Source of the DNA: Larix kaempferi
Taxonomy: Eukaryota; Streptophyta; Pinopsida; Pinales; Pinaceae
DNA length: 64,000 nt
Direction of reading: 5' to 3'
Assembly: GCA_027924585.1 (NCBI GenBank)
Contig: BSBM01000865.1
Coordinates: forward strand, 2,914,001 to 2,978,000
Shown here: in pieces, positions 10,464 through 21,320 of the stretch
Layout of the letters: every line of letters starts with the position of its first letter
Position numbering within the stretch: the stretch's first letter is position 1
Position numbers and translations under genes: made by a program
Notes under the pieces: model-generated
What the model was told of the DNA's origin: nothing
The model's database searches: none
The model's input: only the letters and a program-made list of their open reading frames with translations

Positions 10464-10705
10464 TATTATATAATTAAATGATGTATATCTAATTATTAAA
10501 ATATATTATGATATGGTTTAGGGATGTATCTATTCATGACCCTACCCTTCTATTCTATATATGGAAGTCTCTTGACTGCTCATATCTTGTAGCCTTCATC
10601 AATAATATATCAATATTCAATCTTTCTTGCATATTCTCGTCATACCAATGATATTTTTTTGCAACCTTTTGTGACTGAATTTATTGATTTTTGTAATCAG
10701 TGCAG

Positions 10706-10765
10706 GTTTGTTTGGGTACTAGAGTGGGAAAATCTCAATGTGGTCAAACATTTACACTGTCTAAG
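10706..10765 (+). CDS. Host gene exon 1 of the visible part (internal)
   Basis: Sixty nt between ...atcagtgcag and ctaag/gtatg. Only the frame giving VCLGTRVGKSQCGQTFTLSK joins the next exon without a stop. It contains two cysteines (C-x8-C). An alternative acceptor at 10700 would add five bases and break the phase. Confidence 0.6.
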
Positions 10766-12893
10766 GTATGAACCTTGATACTTTCCTCATTGGCTGCAGC
10801 CTGCCATTCTATTTCAAGCATGAATCTTCTATTTAGTTGAACGTTGCAGTTTTGGAAGATAGTATTTTATCTGGACTTCAACTGCAGGATTCAGTAGAAT
10901 TGGCAGCATCCAAAAATGCATCCATATTGCAAGCTTTACAAGTTAATGTGCGAAGCTCACCTATACCTGAAGTGACTCATGGACAAACTGTTAGGACTCA
11001 TAGAAATATTGCAAAATCAATCTGTTGTCAGGTTAAGGCCAACAACATAGATTCTGTATTCTTGAAACTTGACCGATCGGGTTTCTCCTCAGCAGCCTCT
11101 GAAAAGACTGATTTATACCCATACGCTTTAGATCATTGTGCCTCATCCCATTCTTCATCATCATCATCATCATCCCTCAGTACAAATGGTCCAGCTTCAA
11201 CATTGATTGGTGAAGTTTCAAGCAAGACCAATGTAAAAGAGGAAAGACTGGACTCATCATATGAAACTGCAACAAACATAACAGTGGAAAACAAAAATGT
11301 CACCAACGCAGAATATCAGAATGCATCCAAAAATGCTGAAAGAAAGGACAATATAATGAAGGGAAGCAAGCAAGTAGTGGACTCAGTGAATCAGGCTGCA
11401 TTTGAGTATGCAACAAATGGAGCCAATGTCATAGAGGAAGACAAAACAGTAATGGACCTAGCATTTTGGACTCCATTTCTGAAAGGTACCAGTGTAATGG
11501 AAAGACGAGAGCAGGCACTGGATTTGGCAAATCATACTGCATTGTTTGATGCAAAAAATAAGACAGGTGGTCTGGAAGAAACTCAACAGGCACTGGACTC
11601 TGCTTATCAAAATGGATCAAACACGGAAAATTCAACAGAGGAAAACAAGGAAATAATGGACTCATTGGATCAGATTGGAGTTCATAATCAAATAAACCAT
11701 GGCAAATTTAGAGAGGAAAATGAACAAGTATTTGATTCAGCATATTTAACTGCCTTTTTCAATGAAGCAAAACGTTCCAGATTTATGAATCATGGTAATA
11801 ATGACATGTATTAGCTTCTTGAATCATGATCTTTTATTAATCTGCATATGAATTCTATCTATTAGTAATCTGTACTTGCACAGCCTTACAAAACAAGTAA
11901 CTGATTCATCTTCTAACAACTAAAACAATACTTTGCTTCAAACATACTGTTTCTGATATGGCATGTAGAAGATGCTTTTCTGGTATGTCCTAACGAAAGC
12001 GCCCTTTTCCAGTTGGCATCCAGAATATATATGATATGTTTGCCTGCATCACGTTTTCAGTGAATAATTGACATTGCTAATGGGCTAATATGCGTAGACT
12101 ATGTACTTACTATACATGTCATGATACTGCCTGCACTTTGTATTGATCTCTTGCTTATTTCTTGGGTACTTCAGTTATTCTGAATGTAAAATATAGCACA
12201 CGATATGCAGGTATAGTCCCAGATAGCATGCAGGAAAGGGTGACTTCTCCACTTGTCTGTACGCATTTGACTTCATTACCTGCTTTAGAAGTGAAAGTGC
12301 AGTGCGCCACTGAAATGGACAACAGCTTCACTGCTGAGAAGAAGAAATTTAACTGCAATTTCAGTGGTATTGAAACCAAGATTACTGAATCATCTTGGTA
12401 TGTACAAGAGGATTGTGATGATAATTCTCCAACGTCTAAAGTAAGTCCATTACCGACTAAGTGCACCCCTAAGGATCCTTCATATCGTGATATGGTAACT
12501 CAACTATCTCCCTGGATTCTGCAGAACATAAGTTTGAGGAAGTTCTAACAGTGATTTTTACTTTTGGTTGCAACACTATCAGTGATGCAGCCACGACAAA
12601 CCTGATTGTGTTTTTCATGCAGGTCAAGTGTGTTAAATGTGAGCAGCTATTTTATGATACCCGTTTGAACTTGGAGAGAAAGGGTTTAGATGAAGGTTTG
12701 CACTTTCTTTACTCGTGAGGTATTTGAAACTGATATTGTTCATTTGTGAAAGTGACACTGAATTTGAGAGAATGTTTTATTTGTTGGTGATGCAGTACGT
12801 TTGACAAATTTTAACTATACATGTCAGAACTGCAAAAATGAGCATGGCAAGAAGCGGAGAAAGCTCGGATTCCTTACACCAGTTGGCATCTGA
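10706..12893 (+). CDS. 3' part of an unrecognised host gene with C-terminal C4 zinc-ribbon-like module
   Basis: Five exons can be joined with consistent phases: 10706-10765, 10837-11794, 12175-12440, 12623-12695 and 12796-12893. Each junction has GT-AG signals. The visible coding length is 1455 nt (484 residues plus TGA). The protein has a short Cys-containing exon, a long Ser/Asn/Glu-rich central region with imperfect repeats, and a C-terminal CxxC-x27-CxxC module followed by a basic KKRRK run. This suggests a zinc-binding, possibly nuclear protein; function is not recognised. Upstream exons are not seen: the hAT and LINE lie just 5', probably in a large intron, or the 5' end is lost. No stop breaks the joined frame, so it may be functional. 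Confidence 0.72.
10837..11794 (+). CDS. Host gene exon 2, long low-complexity exon
   Basis: It begins after ctatttag and ends at atcatg/gtaata, coding 319 residues plus one base. It contains a run of eight or nine serines (near 11150-11175) and, from about 11340 to 11760, six or seven imperfect units of roughly 20-26 residues built around E-E-N/K then (M/L)DSA or DLA (ALDSAYQNG, VFDSAYLTAFF, MDSLDQIG). Such repeats suggest a disordered or short-helix repeat region. Without splicing the frame closes at 11814. Confidence 0.72.
12175..12440 (+). CDS. Host gene exon 3
   Basis: It starts after tacttcag and ends ctaaa/gtaagt, a strong donor. The phase-1 carry from exon 2 completes GTT, giving VILNVKYSTRYAGIVPD. 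The frame also stays open past the donor to 12548, but the strong gtaagt and the match to the next exon favour splicing. No known domain is recognised. Confidence 0.68.
12623..12695 (+). CDS. Host gene exon 4, first half of zinc module
   Basis: It lies between ttcatgcag and gatgaag/gtttgc and encodes VKCVKCEQLFYDTRLNLER onward. The CVKC pair supplies the first two candidate zinc ligands. Confidence 0.7.
12796..12893 (+). CDS. Host gene terminal exon, second half of zinc module
   Basis: It starts after gtgatgcag and encodes VRLTNFNYTCQNCKNEHGKK, a basic KKRRKLGFL stretch and a stop at 12891-12893. CQNC supplies the second ligand pair, 27 residues after CVKC. KKRRK is a possible nuclear localisation signal (inference). 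Confidence 0.7.
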
Positions 12894-14530
12894 AAGAGAT
12901 GGTTGACAAACACAGTAAGAATTTGATGAAACTCAAACCCATCTCAGGCTGTTAGACATGAAGTCGTCTGTAGAATCCACATGAGAGAATAGGTTGGTAT
13001 GTACTCGAGTATAGAAGATGTAGAAGATCTCTTTCAAGTAAAAGATCTGACTTACGATGCTATACAGTAATCCATTATAATCAATTTTACAGAAGCATGC
13101 ATTTTGTTAAAAATTGCGTATTATTGTTCTTTTGTCACATTTCTATTTGCATTCAGACTGCAAGGCAGGTAGGCCGTTTTGCATGGTTTTTAATCGTGCT
13201 AAGGTTGAATTTACGTTTCCCCTTTCTCAGTTAACTATCTAGCTGTCCCTGATCATGAAGTGCAAAAATCCACTATTCTCAGGACTCCAGTCATTGTATT
13301 TCTAGGTTGTCTAGCTTCATGTAAAATTACACTGTTCTGAATTGTTTATCATTTGGTAGGATTTAATTTCTGCCTTGCCTAGAGTCGTTAAACAGTCGAA
13401 ACAATGATAACTTCTGTGATGATCCACAGACTCAATGGAGTTATCAAGATGGTAGACGATTAATTGCTCAGAATGTTCACATTGTCTATTTGGTTGATGC
13501 ATTGTACTAAAGGGAAGTGCAAAAATAGGATTATGCTCCATAGTTAATGTTTACTAAATAGGTTAAACTAAGATATGTGTTGATGTTTGTTAAATATCTT
13601 AGATATGTTTTTAATATCTAAGATATTTTCTCTTTAATTTCAAGAGTACAAATGTGCTCTATGAGTAATAGTTTTTAATTTTATAAAAATGTAACACAAT
13701 CATTCTTATAAGATAATATTATGATATTTTTAAATTTTATAAAAGGAAAAGTGGAGCACAATAATTATTATAAGATAAGATCATATTAATATTCAAAAAA
13801 ATTAAATGATCAGACAATATCATTATATTAATGTCCAAAAATAAAATGACTATAAGAGTAGATCAATGAGACTAAAAAGCAGATCTAGTAAATACAATGT
13901 GGATTTAAGAAAGCAACTCCTAAATCAATACTGAAAATAGAAAATTAAAGAACTCTCTAGTCGAGAGTGAAATCTCTAACCAAAATAAGATACAAAAGAA
14001 AGGTATATACACTTCAAATATAGAAAAATGTAAGAAAAAGGCTTAAGAAAACCAAATTGGGTAAAAAGAAAGAAATGAAGGGTTAGTCTATAAGGATTCA
14101 CTCTCTATAAGCTAGTGAAAATCACATTGAGTTTACAAGTGTTGAGGGGAGTTGGGTAGCCATATTACTTAGCTTGTGAGATTTTAAGACCCAAGTTGAT
14201 CATTGTATATAGACTTCAACTAGGATATAAGCCTGAAATAAATGCAGATACCTCTGATGAGTTAGTGAATTCAACAATGTCTAAATGTTTGACTCAGTTG
14301 GACAAAAGCTAACATATCTCATGAATAATATGACATACCCTAATTTAAAATCATCGTTGGAAGAAAGTACCTAGAGGTTTAAGCTCTCTACACTACATTT
14401 AGTACCATTGTTACCTGTAATGCACTTTTAGTATCATAGTTACATAGACTATGTTGTTTAAGATTAACCAGAAAATTCACAAAGATATGGATGTGGGTCC
14501 TGGGAGTTTTTAGGTGAAAATAGAACTTAT
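12894..14530 (+). other. 3' flank of the host gene and AT-rich spacer
   Basis: The first few hundred bases are presumably 3' untranslated region; no single polyadenylation signal stands out. From about 13550 the sequence becomes AT-rich, with runs such as 'taaatatcttagatatg' repeated in reversed form nearby. The minus-strand open frame at 13317-13541 has no recognisable motif. I see no gene here. Confidence 0.45.
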
Positions 14531-15004
14531 GTCATGAATTTCAATTATATGTTGCATATAACTTTGATAGACATCAAAATAGGGCAATAAATACTTTGTT
14601 TAATTCAAATGATTAGCATAGGTACGAGGATATGAATGCTAACTACATGCCCACCCGTCATACACATGTGATAGTATGCTTATTGAATGTATTATATATG
14701 TTAATGAAGATTATATGGATGGTTGATCATGTGTTCTATAATTAAATTTGGTGACTAATATTAGGTTTAATAATAAGAAATGAACTGTAGATGAGAGAAT
14801 TTTAGTTTGATATAGTTAATTCATTAATAAGATTTGTATTCCCTCGAGAAATATTGATTTGTGAATTGAATTGATAATTTAGATAGGATTTGATTTTGTC
14901 ATTTAATGCCTATTAATGGAGAGCCATGTGAGGGGGAGAAGGGGAATTGAATGCTTATGGAGAGATGGCAAGGAAGAGTTGATGGAGGATGGAGATACGA
15001 GGAG
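14531..15004 (+). repeat. Gypsy-type LTR, copy 1, left half
   Basis: From 'atttcaattatatgttg' this matches 52764 onward, through 'ggagagccatgtg' and 'gatggagatacgagga'. It stops at the Copia-B target duplication (aggag, 15000-15004) and resumes at 41371. The first 20 or so bases of the LTR seen in copy 2 are missing or replaced. Strand follows the polypurine tract before copy 2. Confidence 0.8.
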
Positions 15005-15111
15005 TGTTAGAGATAATAACTCCTCTTTGACTTCCTACAGGCTCTTCACATTCTCTAATATATTTACAATTTTAATTTGGAACCATAATCCTGAGGATTA
15101 GGTTTCCAATA
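15005..15111 (-). repeat. Copia-B 3' LTR (shortened)
   Basis: It matches the right LTR but lacks about 90 bp in the middle. The outer start is TGTTAGAG in plus reading. The inner end reads TATTGGAAACC on the minus strand where TGTT is expected, a G-to-A change at the LTR start. A purine tract on the minus strand (aagggggga, about 15112-15122) adjoins it. Confidence 0.88.
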
Positions 15112-15176
15112 TTCCCCCCTTAATCCAAAGGTGTGTTTGTGAGTCTGAGCATGTTTCTAAACCTTTCAAACTTCTC

Positions 15177-16640
15177 TCATCCAAGCGCTTTGGTGAAGAT
15201 GTTTGCAATTTGCCCGTTTCTGGAACAATGTCGTAGATGATCTGTCTTGGTCTCTACATGATGTCGAATCAAATGGTACTTTGTGTTGATGTGCTTGGTT
15301 TGATCATGAAATTTGGGATTCTTGGCCAACTTGATTGCAGAAGTGTTGTCGATCAACAAGGGAGTGGAGTTCTCCTGTTTCTCATGCAAATCTTCAAGTA
15401 TCCTCTTGAGCCACACTATCTCTTTTGTTGCTTCAGCAGTAGCCACATATTCTTCTTTTGTTGTCGAATCTGCTGGAACTGACTGCTTGCGTGATCTCCA
15501 GGAGACAGTTGCTCATCCAAGACTCATTGTGTATCAAGAAGTAGACACTCCCGTCTCTTTGTCGCCATCAAAGTCTAAATCAAAGTACCCTATAAATTTG
15601 AAGTCATCCACCTTGGAGTACTTGAGTCCCCTTCAGGTATCTTATAACTCTTTTTGCAGTAGACCAATGTCCTTCACGAGGTTTGTGCATGGACCTTGAA
15701 AGGATGCCAACAACATATGAAATATTTGATCTGGTGGTGGTAAGGTAGCTAAGACTTCCCACAAGCCATCGATACTTGGTCATATCCTTGAATTCTTTTC
15801 CTTCAATTGATGTGAGCTTCAACTTTTGTTCCATTGGAGTTGAGAGAGGGTTGCATTCTCTCATGCAAAATATGTTCAATTTTGGGAGATGAATATGTAC
15901 TCAGGATGTTGAGTCACTTCAATTCTCAAGTAATAGTGAAGGTATCCTAGATATGTCATGTCAAAGCCCTTCTTCAAATCTTTCTTTATGGATGCAATGT
16001 AACTTTCATTGTTCCCTATTCTCAAAAGGTCATTTACATACACCACAAGAAACACAACAAATCTTCCAACTTTCTTTACAAACAATGTTGCGTCATCAAG
16101 ATTATAATGTTTGAAATTTAGCTTTAGAAGATGTTTGGTTAACCTTTCATACCATGCTCGAGGTGCTTGTTTCAGGCCATACAAGGACTTGACGGGCTTA
16201 CATACCTTTTGTGCTTCTCCCTTCACAACAAAGCCTTTTGGATGAGACATGAAGACATTTTCTCTCAAGTCTCCATTCAAGAAAGTTGTTTTTACATCCA
16301 TCTGGTGGACTTTCCACCCATTTTGTGCAGCCAAAGAGAGTAAGGTGTGGATGGTAACCCATTTTGTTGTGGGGGAGAATTTTTTTTCATAGTCAATTCC
16401 TTCCTTCTATGCATAGCCTTTCACCATGAGCCTTGCTTTGTGTTTGTCAAGTGAGCCATTTGATCTGTATTTTTTCTTGTATAACCACTTGCAGCCAATT
16501 GGCTTGGTTCCTACTGGAGGGTCAATCAAATTTCAGGTTCCATTCTTCATGAGTGCATCATACTCATTCTACATGGCTTCTTTCCACTCATCACGAGTAG
16601 CAACCTCTTCAAAGGAAGTTGGTTCAAAGTTAGCACATAA
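15177..16640 (-). pseudogene. Copia-B reverse transcriptase/RNase H
   Basis: Minus-strand copia RT: WKVHQMDVKTTFLNG, SLYGLKQAPRAWY, then the catalytic box as YVND instead of YVDD (VVYVNDLLRIGN), a damaging Asp-to-Asn change. The frame breaks near 15880. It then continues with CNPLSTPMEQKLKL, SLSYLTTTRSNISY and the RNase H end (ATAEATKEIVWLKRIL, LLIDNTSAIKLAKNPKFHDQ, IANIFTKALG). The RNase H catalytic residues are partly present. Upstream, the entry region (GCKWLYKKKYRSNGSLDKHKA) is readable near 16430-16500. Confidence 0.9.
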
Positions 16641-18106
16641 ATTCAATTCACAATCAAATGAGTCATCACCTGAGTTATCAGCTTCTCCATCTTCTTGTTT
16701 GGTTGAGCTTCTTGTTCATGTCTTTCCAATTTCATTTGGATGCACACTTTCAATTGTCTTTGTGGCCCATTTCAAAACTTTCCTTGATGGGCTAGGTTGA
16801 TCAAATGGTGGTGCTTCATTTTCTTCAAGATTCAATCTTCCAATCCTCTCAATCACATCATCTAGTTGAATCTCCTATTCAGGTGAAGTGGCCATAATTT
16901 CTTCTTCATGAGTTTCTTCCTGAGGGGGTGTCGGTGCTTCAAAAGGAAATTCCAGAGATTGATCCAAGATAGGGATATCCCCTTCAAGATGTGGAATTTC
17001 ATGATCAACTTCATAATGTCTTTAGATGGTCAAATTTCTCTAGACGATCAAGTTGTCTATCAATAGGCTCGTCATTTTTGTAAGTTAAAAAGAATGACAT
17101 CTCTGGAAACAACAAACTTCTTGTTTACCTCATCATAAAGACAATATGGTTTGGAGGTGTTTGAATACTCCAAGAAAATGCACTTTCGACTTCTAGCACC
17201 AAGCTTGTCTCTTTACTCTTTTGGTATCAAGGCATAGTAGGTGGAACCAAAAACTCTAAGATGCCTCACTAATGGCATGTGGCCATACCACATTCCATGT
17301 GGAGTCTTGTCTTCAAGAGCATGAGATGGACTTCTATTTCTCAAATAGGCTACACATAATACTCGATCACCCCCAAAATATCAGTTTTACATTCTTGAAA
17401 AACATAATTGAGCGTACCATATTCATTATGGTTCTGTTCATTCTTTTTGCCATACCATTTTGTTGAGGGTTGTAAGGAACTGAAGTTTGATGTGGAATCC
17501 CATGTTGACGAAGATAGTCTTAAAAATGATTAGAAGTGATTTCTTTCCCATTATCAGTATGAAGTGTGCCAATATGAGATTGTGCTCGATTTTCTATCCA
17601 TGCATGAAAATTCTTGAATGTTTGAAATGCTTCAGATTTTGTTTTTAACAAGTATACCCAACACATTTTAGTGTAGTCATCAACAAAGGTCACGAGGTAT
17701 CTATTACCATTGGCAGAAGGAAGGCATGGGGGCACATATGTCATAATGAACTAGCTCTAACTTTCTACATTCTCTGAATTTTGACTCTTTGAATGGTTGC
17801 TTACTATGTTTGCCTAGTATGCATGCATCACATTTGTTCATCTTTCTAGGAATGGTGGGAAAACAAAAAACACCATTCGTTCTTAACAAGCAAAGACTGT
17901 TATAATTCAAATGACCATATCTAGCATGCCATAACAAACTGGATGACATATTACATTCTCCATACTGAGAGAGGTAGGAAAAGTTTTGAACTCTTGCAGA
18001 TGAGCCCATCAACTTCAACAACTTTCCATCTTCATATCCAGTCATAATGACCTTGTTGTCATAGGAATTCCTTATCTCTACGATTTCATTGAACATGTGG
18101 ATGGAA
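16641..18106 (-). pseudogene. Copia-B integrase with pre-integrase zinc finger, 5' end cut by Copia-C
   Basis: Minus-strand reading from 18096 gives the pre-integrase finger (HARYGHLNYNSL then CDACILGKHSK; HHCC ligands present), followed by a frame break near 17720. The catalytic core follows with LVTFVDDYTKMCW and LHTDNGKEIT, supplying the two Asp residues, and a third block near 17430-17510. The C-terminal part and linker run to about 16650. The upstream coding sequence resumes beyond the Copia-C array at 38738. This enzyme would insert element cDNA into the genome. Confidence 0.85.
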
Positions 18107-18111
18107 TGGCC
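18107..18111. repeat. Target-site duplication of the Copia-C array, left
   Basis: tggcc directly before LTR 1, repeated at 38738-38742 directly after LTR 3. Confidence 0.9.
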
Positions 18112-18705
18112 TGTTACGATTCAATATGCTAAGATAGATAACATCAGTGTTCAATTCAATTTCACAACAATAGCATATACAGGATCACTGAAAGAATAAC
18201 ATGCACAACATAAACACACGAGACACAAATTTATCCCGGGAAACCCTCTAGGGGAAGAAAACCCCACAAAACTTCCTCAATATAAATGATCAAAAGTACA
18301 AAGACAAAACCCCAAACAAGTGCTCCTTCTCCTTGCATATATCTCTCTCTCTCTCGCTCTCTCCATTGCGAATTACACAAGTGAGTGTGTATGTCCAAAT
18401 GAGGAGCATAACACTCCTATATATACTTTATCTTCCACTTGAATTTTCCCCTAACTAGGTAGGCCCCAACAACTTATTCACTCAACTTAATGCTGACTCG
18501 GTCGACTCCTCTAGGGGACTTAAACACCCCATTACAATTGAATCAAAGGGGATCTATTGCCTCGACTTACAAGGGAGGATTTACCTCAATGACTTTACAT
18601 AATCAAATGCAATAATGACATCCCGACGGAGGAATAAAACATCTCTGAATCAATTACAACAATAAAATACAATAGAATATTCTTCGAAGTTACAATATTT
18701 CAACA
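18112..18705 (-). repeat. Copia-C LTR 1
   Basis: 594 bp, TGTTACGATTC to TATTTCAACA in plus reading. A purine run (minus strand TTAAGGGGGAG, 18706-18716) adjoins it. It contains a CT microsatellite (about 18340-18362) and, on the minus strand, a TATA-like tatatatagg near 18418-18428. Confidence 0.92.
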
Positions 18706-18929
18706 CTCCCCCTTAACGAGAAGGGTATTCTACTGACAACAACAAGATCAACTGTAGGAGCAAGGAGAGAGAGCATCATCAACAACATCAAGCTGATACA
18801 TCTATAAATCATTGGAAGTTTTTCTTCAACAACATCAACAACTGGAACATCTTCAATATCTTCAACATCTTCAGTACTGGAGCATCATCTTCTACAGCAT
18901 TGAGTCTTCATCTTCTGCAGCACTCAATC

Positions 18930-19060
18930 ACTCGATCGTATACAGCAACACTTGATCTCTCGATCAGCAACATCATCTTGATCTTTCGATCAACAACAAC
19001 ATCTTGATCTTTCTATCAGCAACACATCATCTTGATCTTTCGATCAACAACAACATAACC
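18930..19060. repeat. 33-bp-type repeats, Copia-C unit 1
   Basis: About four imperfect units sharing 'cttgatctttcgatcaacaa'. A shorter version recurs at about 24500-24600 in unit 2. Confidence 0.75.
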
Positions 19061-19204
19061 TACAACACACATGATCCAGTTACGGGATGATCAATCCCTT
19101 TCACTTTAGGACATAAGTCCAAGGATGATACAATCCCACCACATTATTGACGACAGAAGTCACCGGATCTGTTCTAGACTGAAATCCAAAGATGATACAA
19201 TCCA

Positions 19205-19560
19205 ACCACATTGCCAGTCCTTTTTCATACTGGATGTGACCTAGATCAAATGTAGGGTTTTCCACCACAGTGCCAATCCTTTTTCATACTGGATGTGACC
19301 TAGATCAAATCTAGGATTTTCCACCACAGTGTTAGTCCTTTTTCATACTAGATGTGACCTAGATCAAATTTGGGATTTTCCACCACAGTGCCAGTCCTTT
19401 TTCATATTGGATGTGACCTAGATCAAATCTAGGATTTACCACCACAGAGCCAGTCATTTTTCATACTGGATGTGACCTAGATCAAATCTAGGATTTACCA
19501 CCACAGAGCCAGTCCCTTTTCATATTGGATGTGACCTAGATCAAATCTAGGATTTATTAC
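19205..19560. repeat. 60-bp minisatellite, Copia-C unit 1
   Basis: Six units of about 60 bp containing 'tttttcatactggatgtgac' and 'ctagatcaaatctagga'. They lie in the element's 3' untranslated region. The match in unit 2 is at 24745-25095. Confidence 0.9.
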
Positions 19561-19562
19561 GA

Positions 19563-20000
19563 CAACATCATCATCATCACATTCTCAGAGACAAGAGTTT
19601 ATGGATTCCTTTAAGGTCATGTGTCCAGGGATGATACAATCCCACTGCAACATCATCATCATCACATTCTCAGAGACAAGAGTCTACGGATCCCTTTAGG
19701 CCATATGTCCAAGGATGATACAATCCCACTGCAACATCATCATCGTCACATTCTCAAAGACAAGAGTCTAAGGATCCCTTTAGGCCATGTGTCCAGGAAT
19801 GATACAATCCCACTGCAACATCATCATCCTCACATTCTCGGAGACAAGAGTCAATGGATCCCTTTAGGCCATGTGTCCAGGGATGATACAATCCCACTAC
19901 AACATCATCATCGTCACATTCTCAGAGACAAGAGTCTATGGATCCCTTTAGGCCATGTCTCTAGGGATTATACAATCCCACTGCAACATCATCATCAACA
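19563..20000. repeat. 84-bp minisatellite, Copia-C unit 1
   Basis: Just over five units of 84 bp containing 'gggatgatacaatcccact' and 'caacatcatcatc'. The unit is a multiple of three, so it stays open in frames on both strands: a His-rich 28-residue repeat on plus and an Asp-rich one on minus. The position directly after the RNase H stop suggests a non-coding or read-through tail rather than a gene. Confidence 0.9.
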
Positions 20001-20033
20001 TCAACACTGCTCCCCCTTTCGAGGAAGGTCCTT

Positions 20034-20690
20034 TCAAACCACACCAAGATTGTCACGAAAGTACTCAAACTTCACTCGAGACAGAGGCTTAGTCAACACA
20101 TTAGCAATTTGCTCATCAGTGCTCACATACTGGAGCTTTATAGCTCCCTTTTGTACCATATCCCGTATATAAAAATACCGGATTTCTATATGCTTTGACT
20201 TATCATGGAACACTGGGTTCTTCGTCATATTTATACAACTCTGGTTGTCACATAGAATCACTGTGGTATCCAACTCCAGGTCAAATAGACGTGACAACAA
20301 CTTCCAAAGCCATATGGCTTCACAACTAGCAGAACAAGATGCTATATACTCTGCTTCAGTTGTGCTGAGAGCAACACTGGACTGCTTCCTTCTAAACCAT
20401 GAGATCTTGGCGGATACCAGACAATAACATCCACCTGCGGTGCTCTTCCTGTCTGAGACACTTCCACCCCAATCTGCATATGTATAACCATACAATCTGT
20501 AGTCATGATCTCCAACATAGCATAGACCAAATTCTATCGTACCTTTCAGGTACCTCATCACATGCTTTACAACTATCAGGTGAACACGTCTAGGCTCAAC
20601 TAGATATTGACTCAGGGTGTTCACAACAAAGCATATATCTGGACTGGTATTCGTCAAATACATCATCTGTCTGTAAACTGTAGAAACCAC
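20034..20690 (-). pseudogene. Copia-C unit 1 RNase H and connection domain
   Basis: 218 codons open on the minus strand: connection (YRQMMYLTNTSPDICFVVNT, LRR-type RYLKGTIEFGLCY), RNase H (YTYADWGGSVSDRKST, SSVALSTTEAEYIASC, VILCDNQSCINMTKNP), and ending with VLTKPLSRVKFEYF. The acidic residues of the active site (AD, TEAE, CDN) are visible. It lacks a polymerase in frame, so alone it is a fragment, but it is the most intact RNase H in the window. Confidence 0.9.
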
Positions 20691-20942
20691 CGTCCATCAT
20701 CCCGGATCTCTACTTCACATTTTCCTTGGCTAAGGAAAAATCTCAGCCACGTATCTAATCACAAGAATCATGCCAAGATTCTTTAACTATGATATCTACT
20801 CCCTTTGAAGTGGAGTCTTCTACATCTGAGTATTGTCCTCCCTTTGTGACTGAACATCATGCACACTCTAGATTGAGTGATCTTCTGCATATCTATACGT
20901 ACCATCTCCCATCAGATGAGTCTACTGATATGAGCCTCAATA

Positions 20943-21320
20943 TCACTCGAACTCTATGGTGAGTTCCTTCTTGCATCCATATGAGAAGCATGTCATATGT
21001 ATATAGCAATCATCTTCAACCTTGTAGCAAAGGTTGAAATCTGTATCACCCGTTGTTATCATCAAGCTCATCAAATGACTATTGATCTTGGGTACTTGTT
21101 GAACCCGTACAAAGCCTTCTTCGATCATGTGATTTTCTTTCAAATCTTGGGAATCATCCATGGGTGTAATCTATCTCTGGAAGTGTGTCTAGCCACGAGC
21201 CTTGCTTTGTACTTCTATAATATGCTTGATTTGTAAGTCTTCTTGTTGAACAGTCATCACTTGTTCTTCGGAACAAGTGTTCATCATCCTCCTTTTGTAG
21301 ATCATAGCACACGATCTTTC
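20943..21320 (-). pseudogene. Copia-C unit 1 rearranged RT remnant
   Basis: The minus strand shows fragments of copia RT out of normal context, such as FNLCYKVEDDCYIHM and KKELTIEFE. These resemble the segments flanking YVDD in Copia-A2 (DSNLYYKVEEGN, KRKLIGEF), but the YVDD itself is lost. The palm region is mostly deleted. The same rearranged form occurs at 35400-35786, so it predates the array or was copied with it. Confidence 0.7.

Noticed and set aside
10222-10481. Overlapping open frames in the hAT right arm
   Set aside because: Caused by G/C-rich low-complexity sequence; no transposase (hAT dimerisation or RNase-H-fold) motif.
13317-13541. Minus-strand frame downstream of the host gene
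   Set aside because: Overlaps the probable 3' flank; no motif or partner exon.
18930-20000. Regular repeats that could suggest a CRISPR array
   Set aside because: Units are directly adjacent without unique spacers and lie inside a plant retrotransposon.
19621-20172. Open frame with His-rich 28-residue repeats
   Set aside because: It is the 84-bp minisatellite read in frame on the strand opposite to the element genes; no start context or domain supports a protein. Same for 25159-25818.
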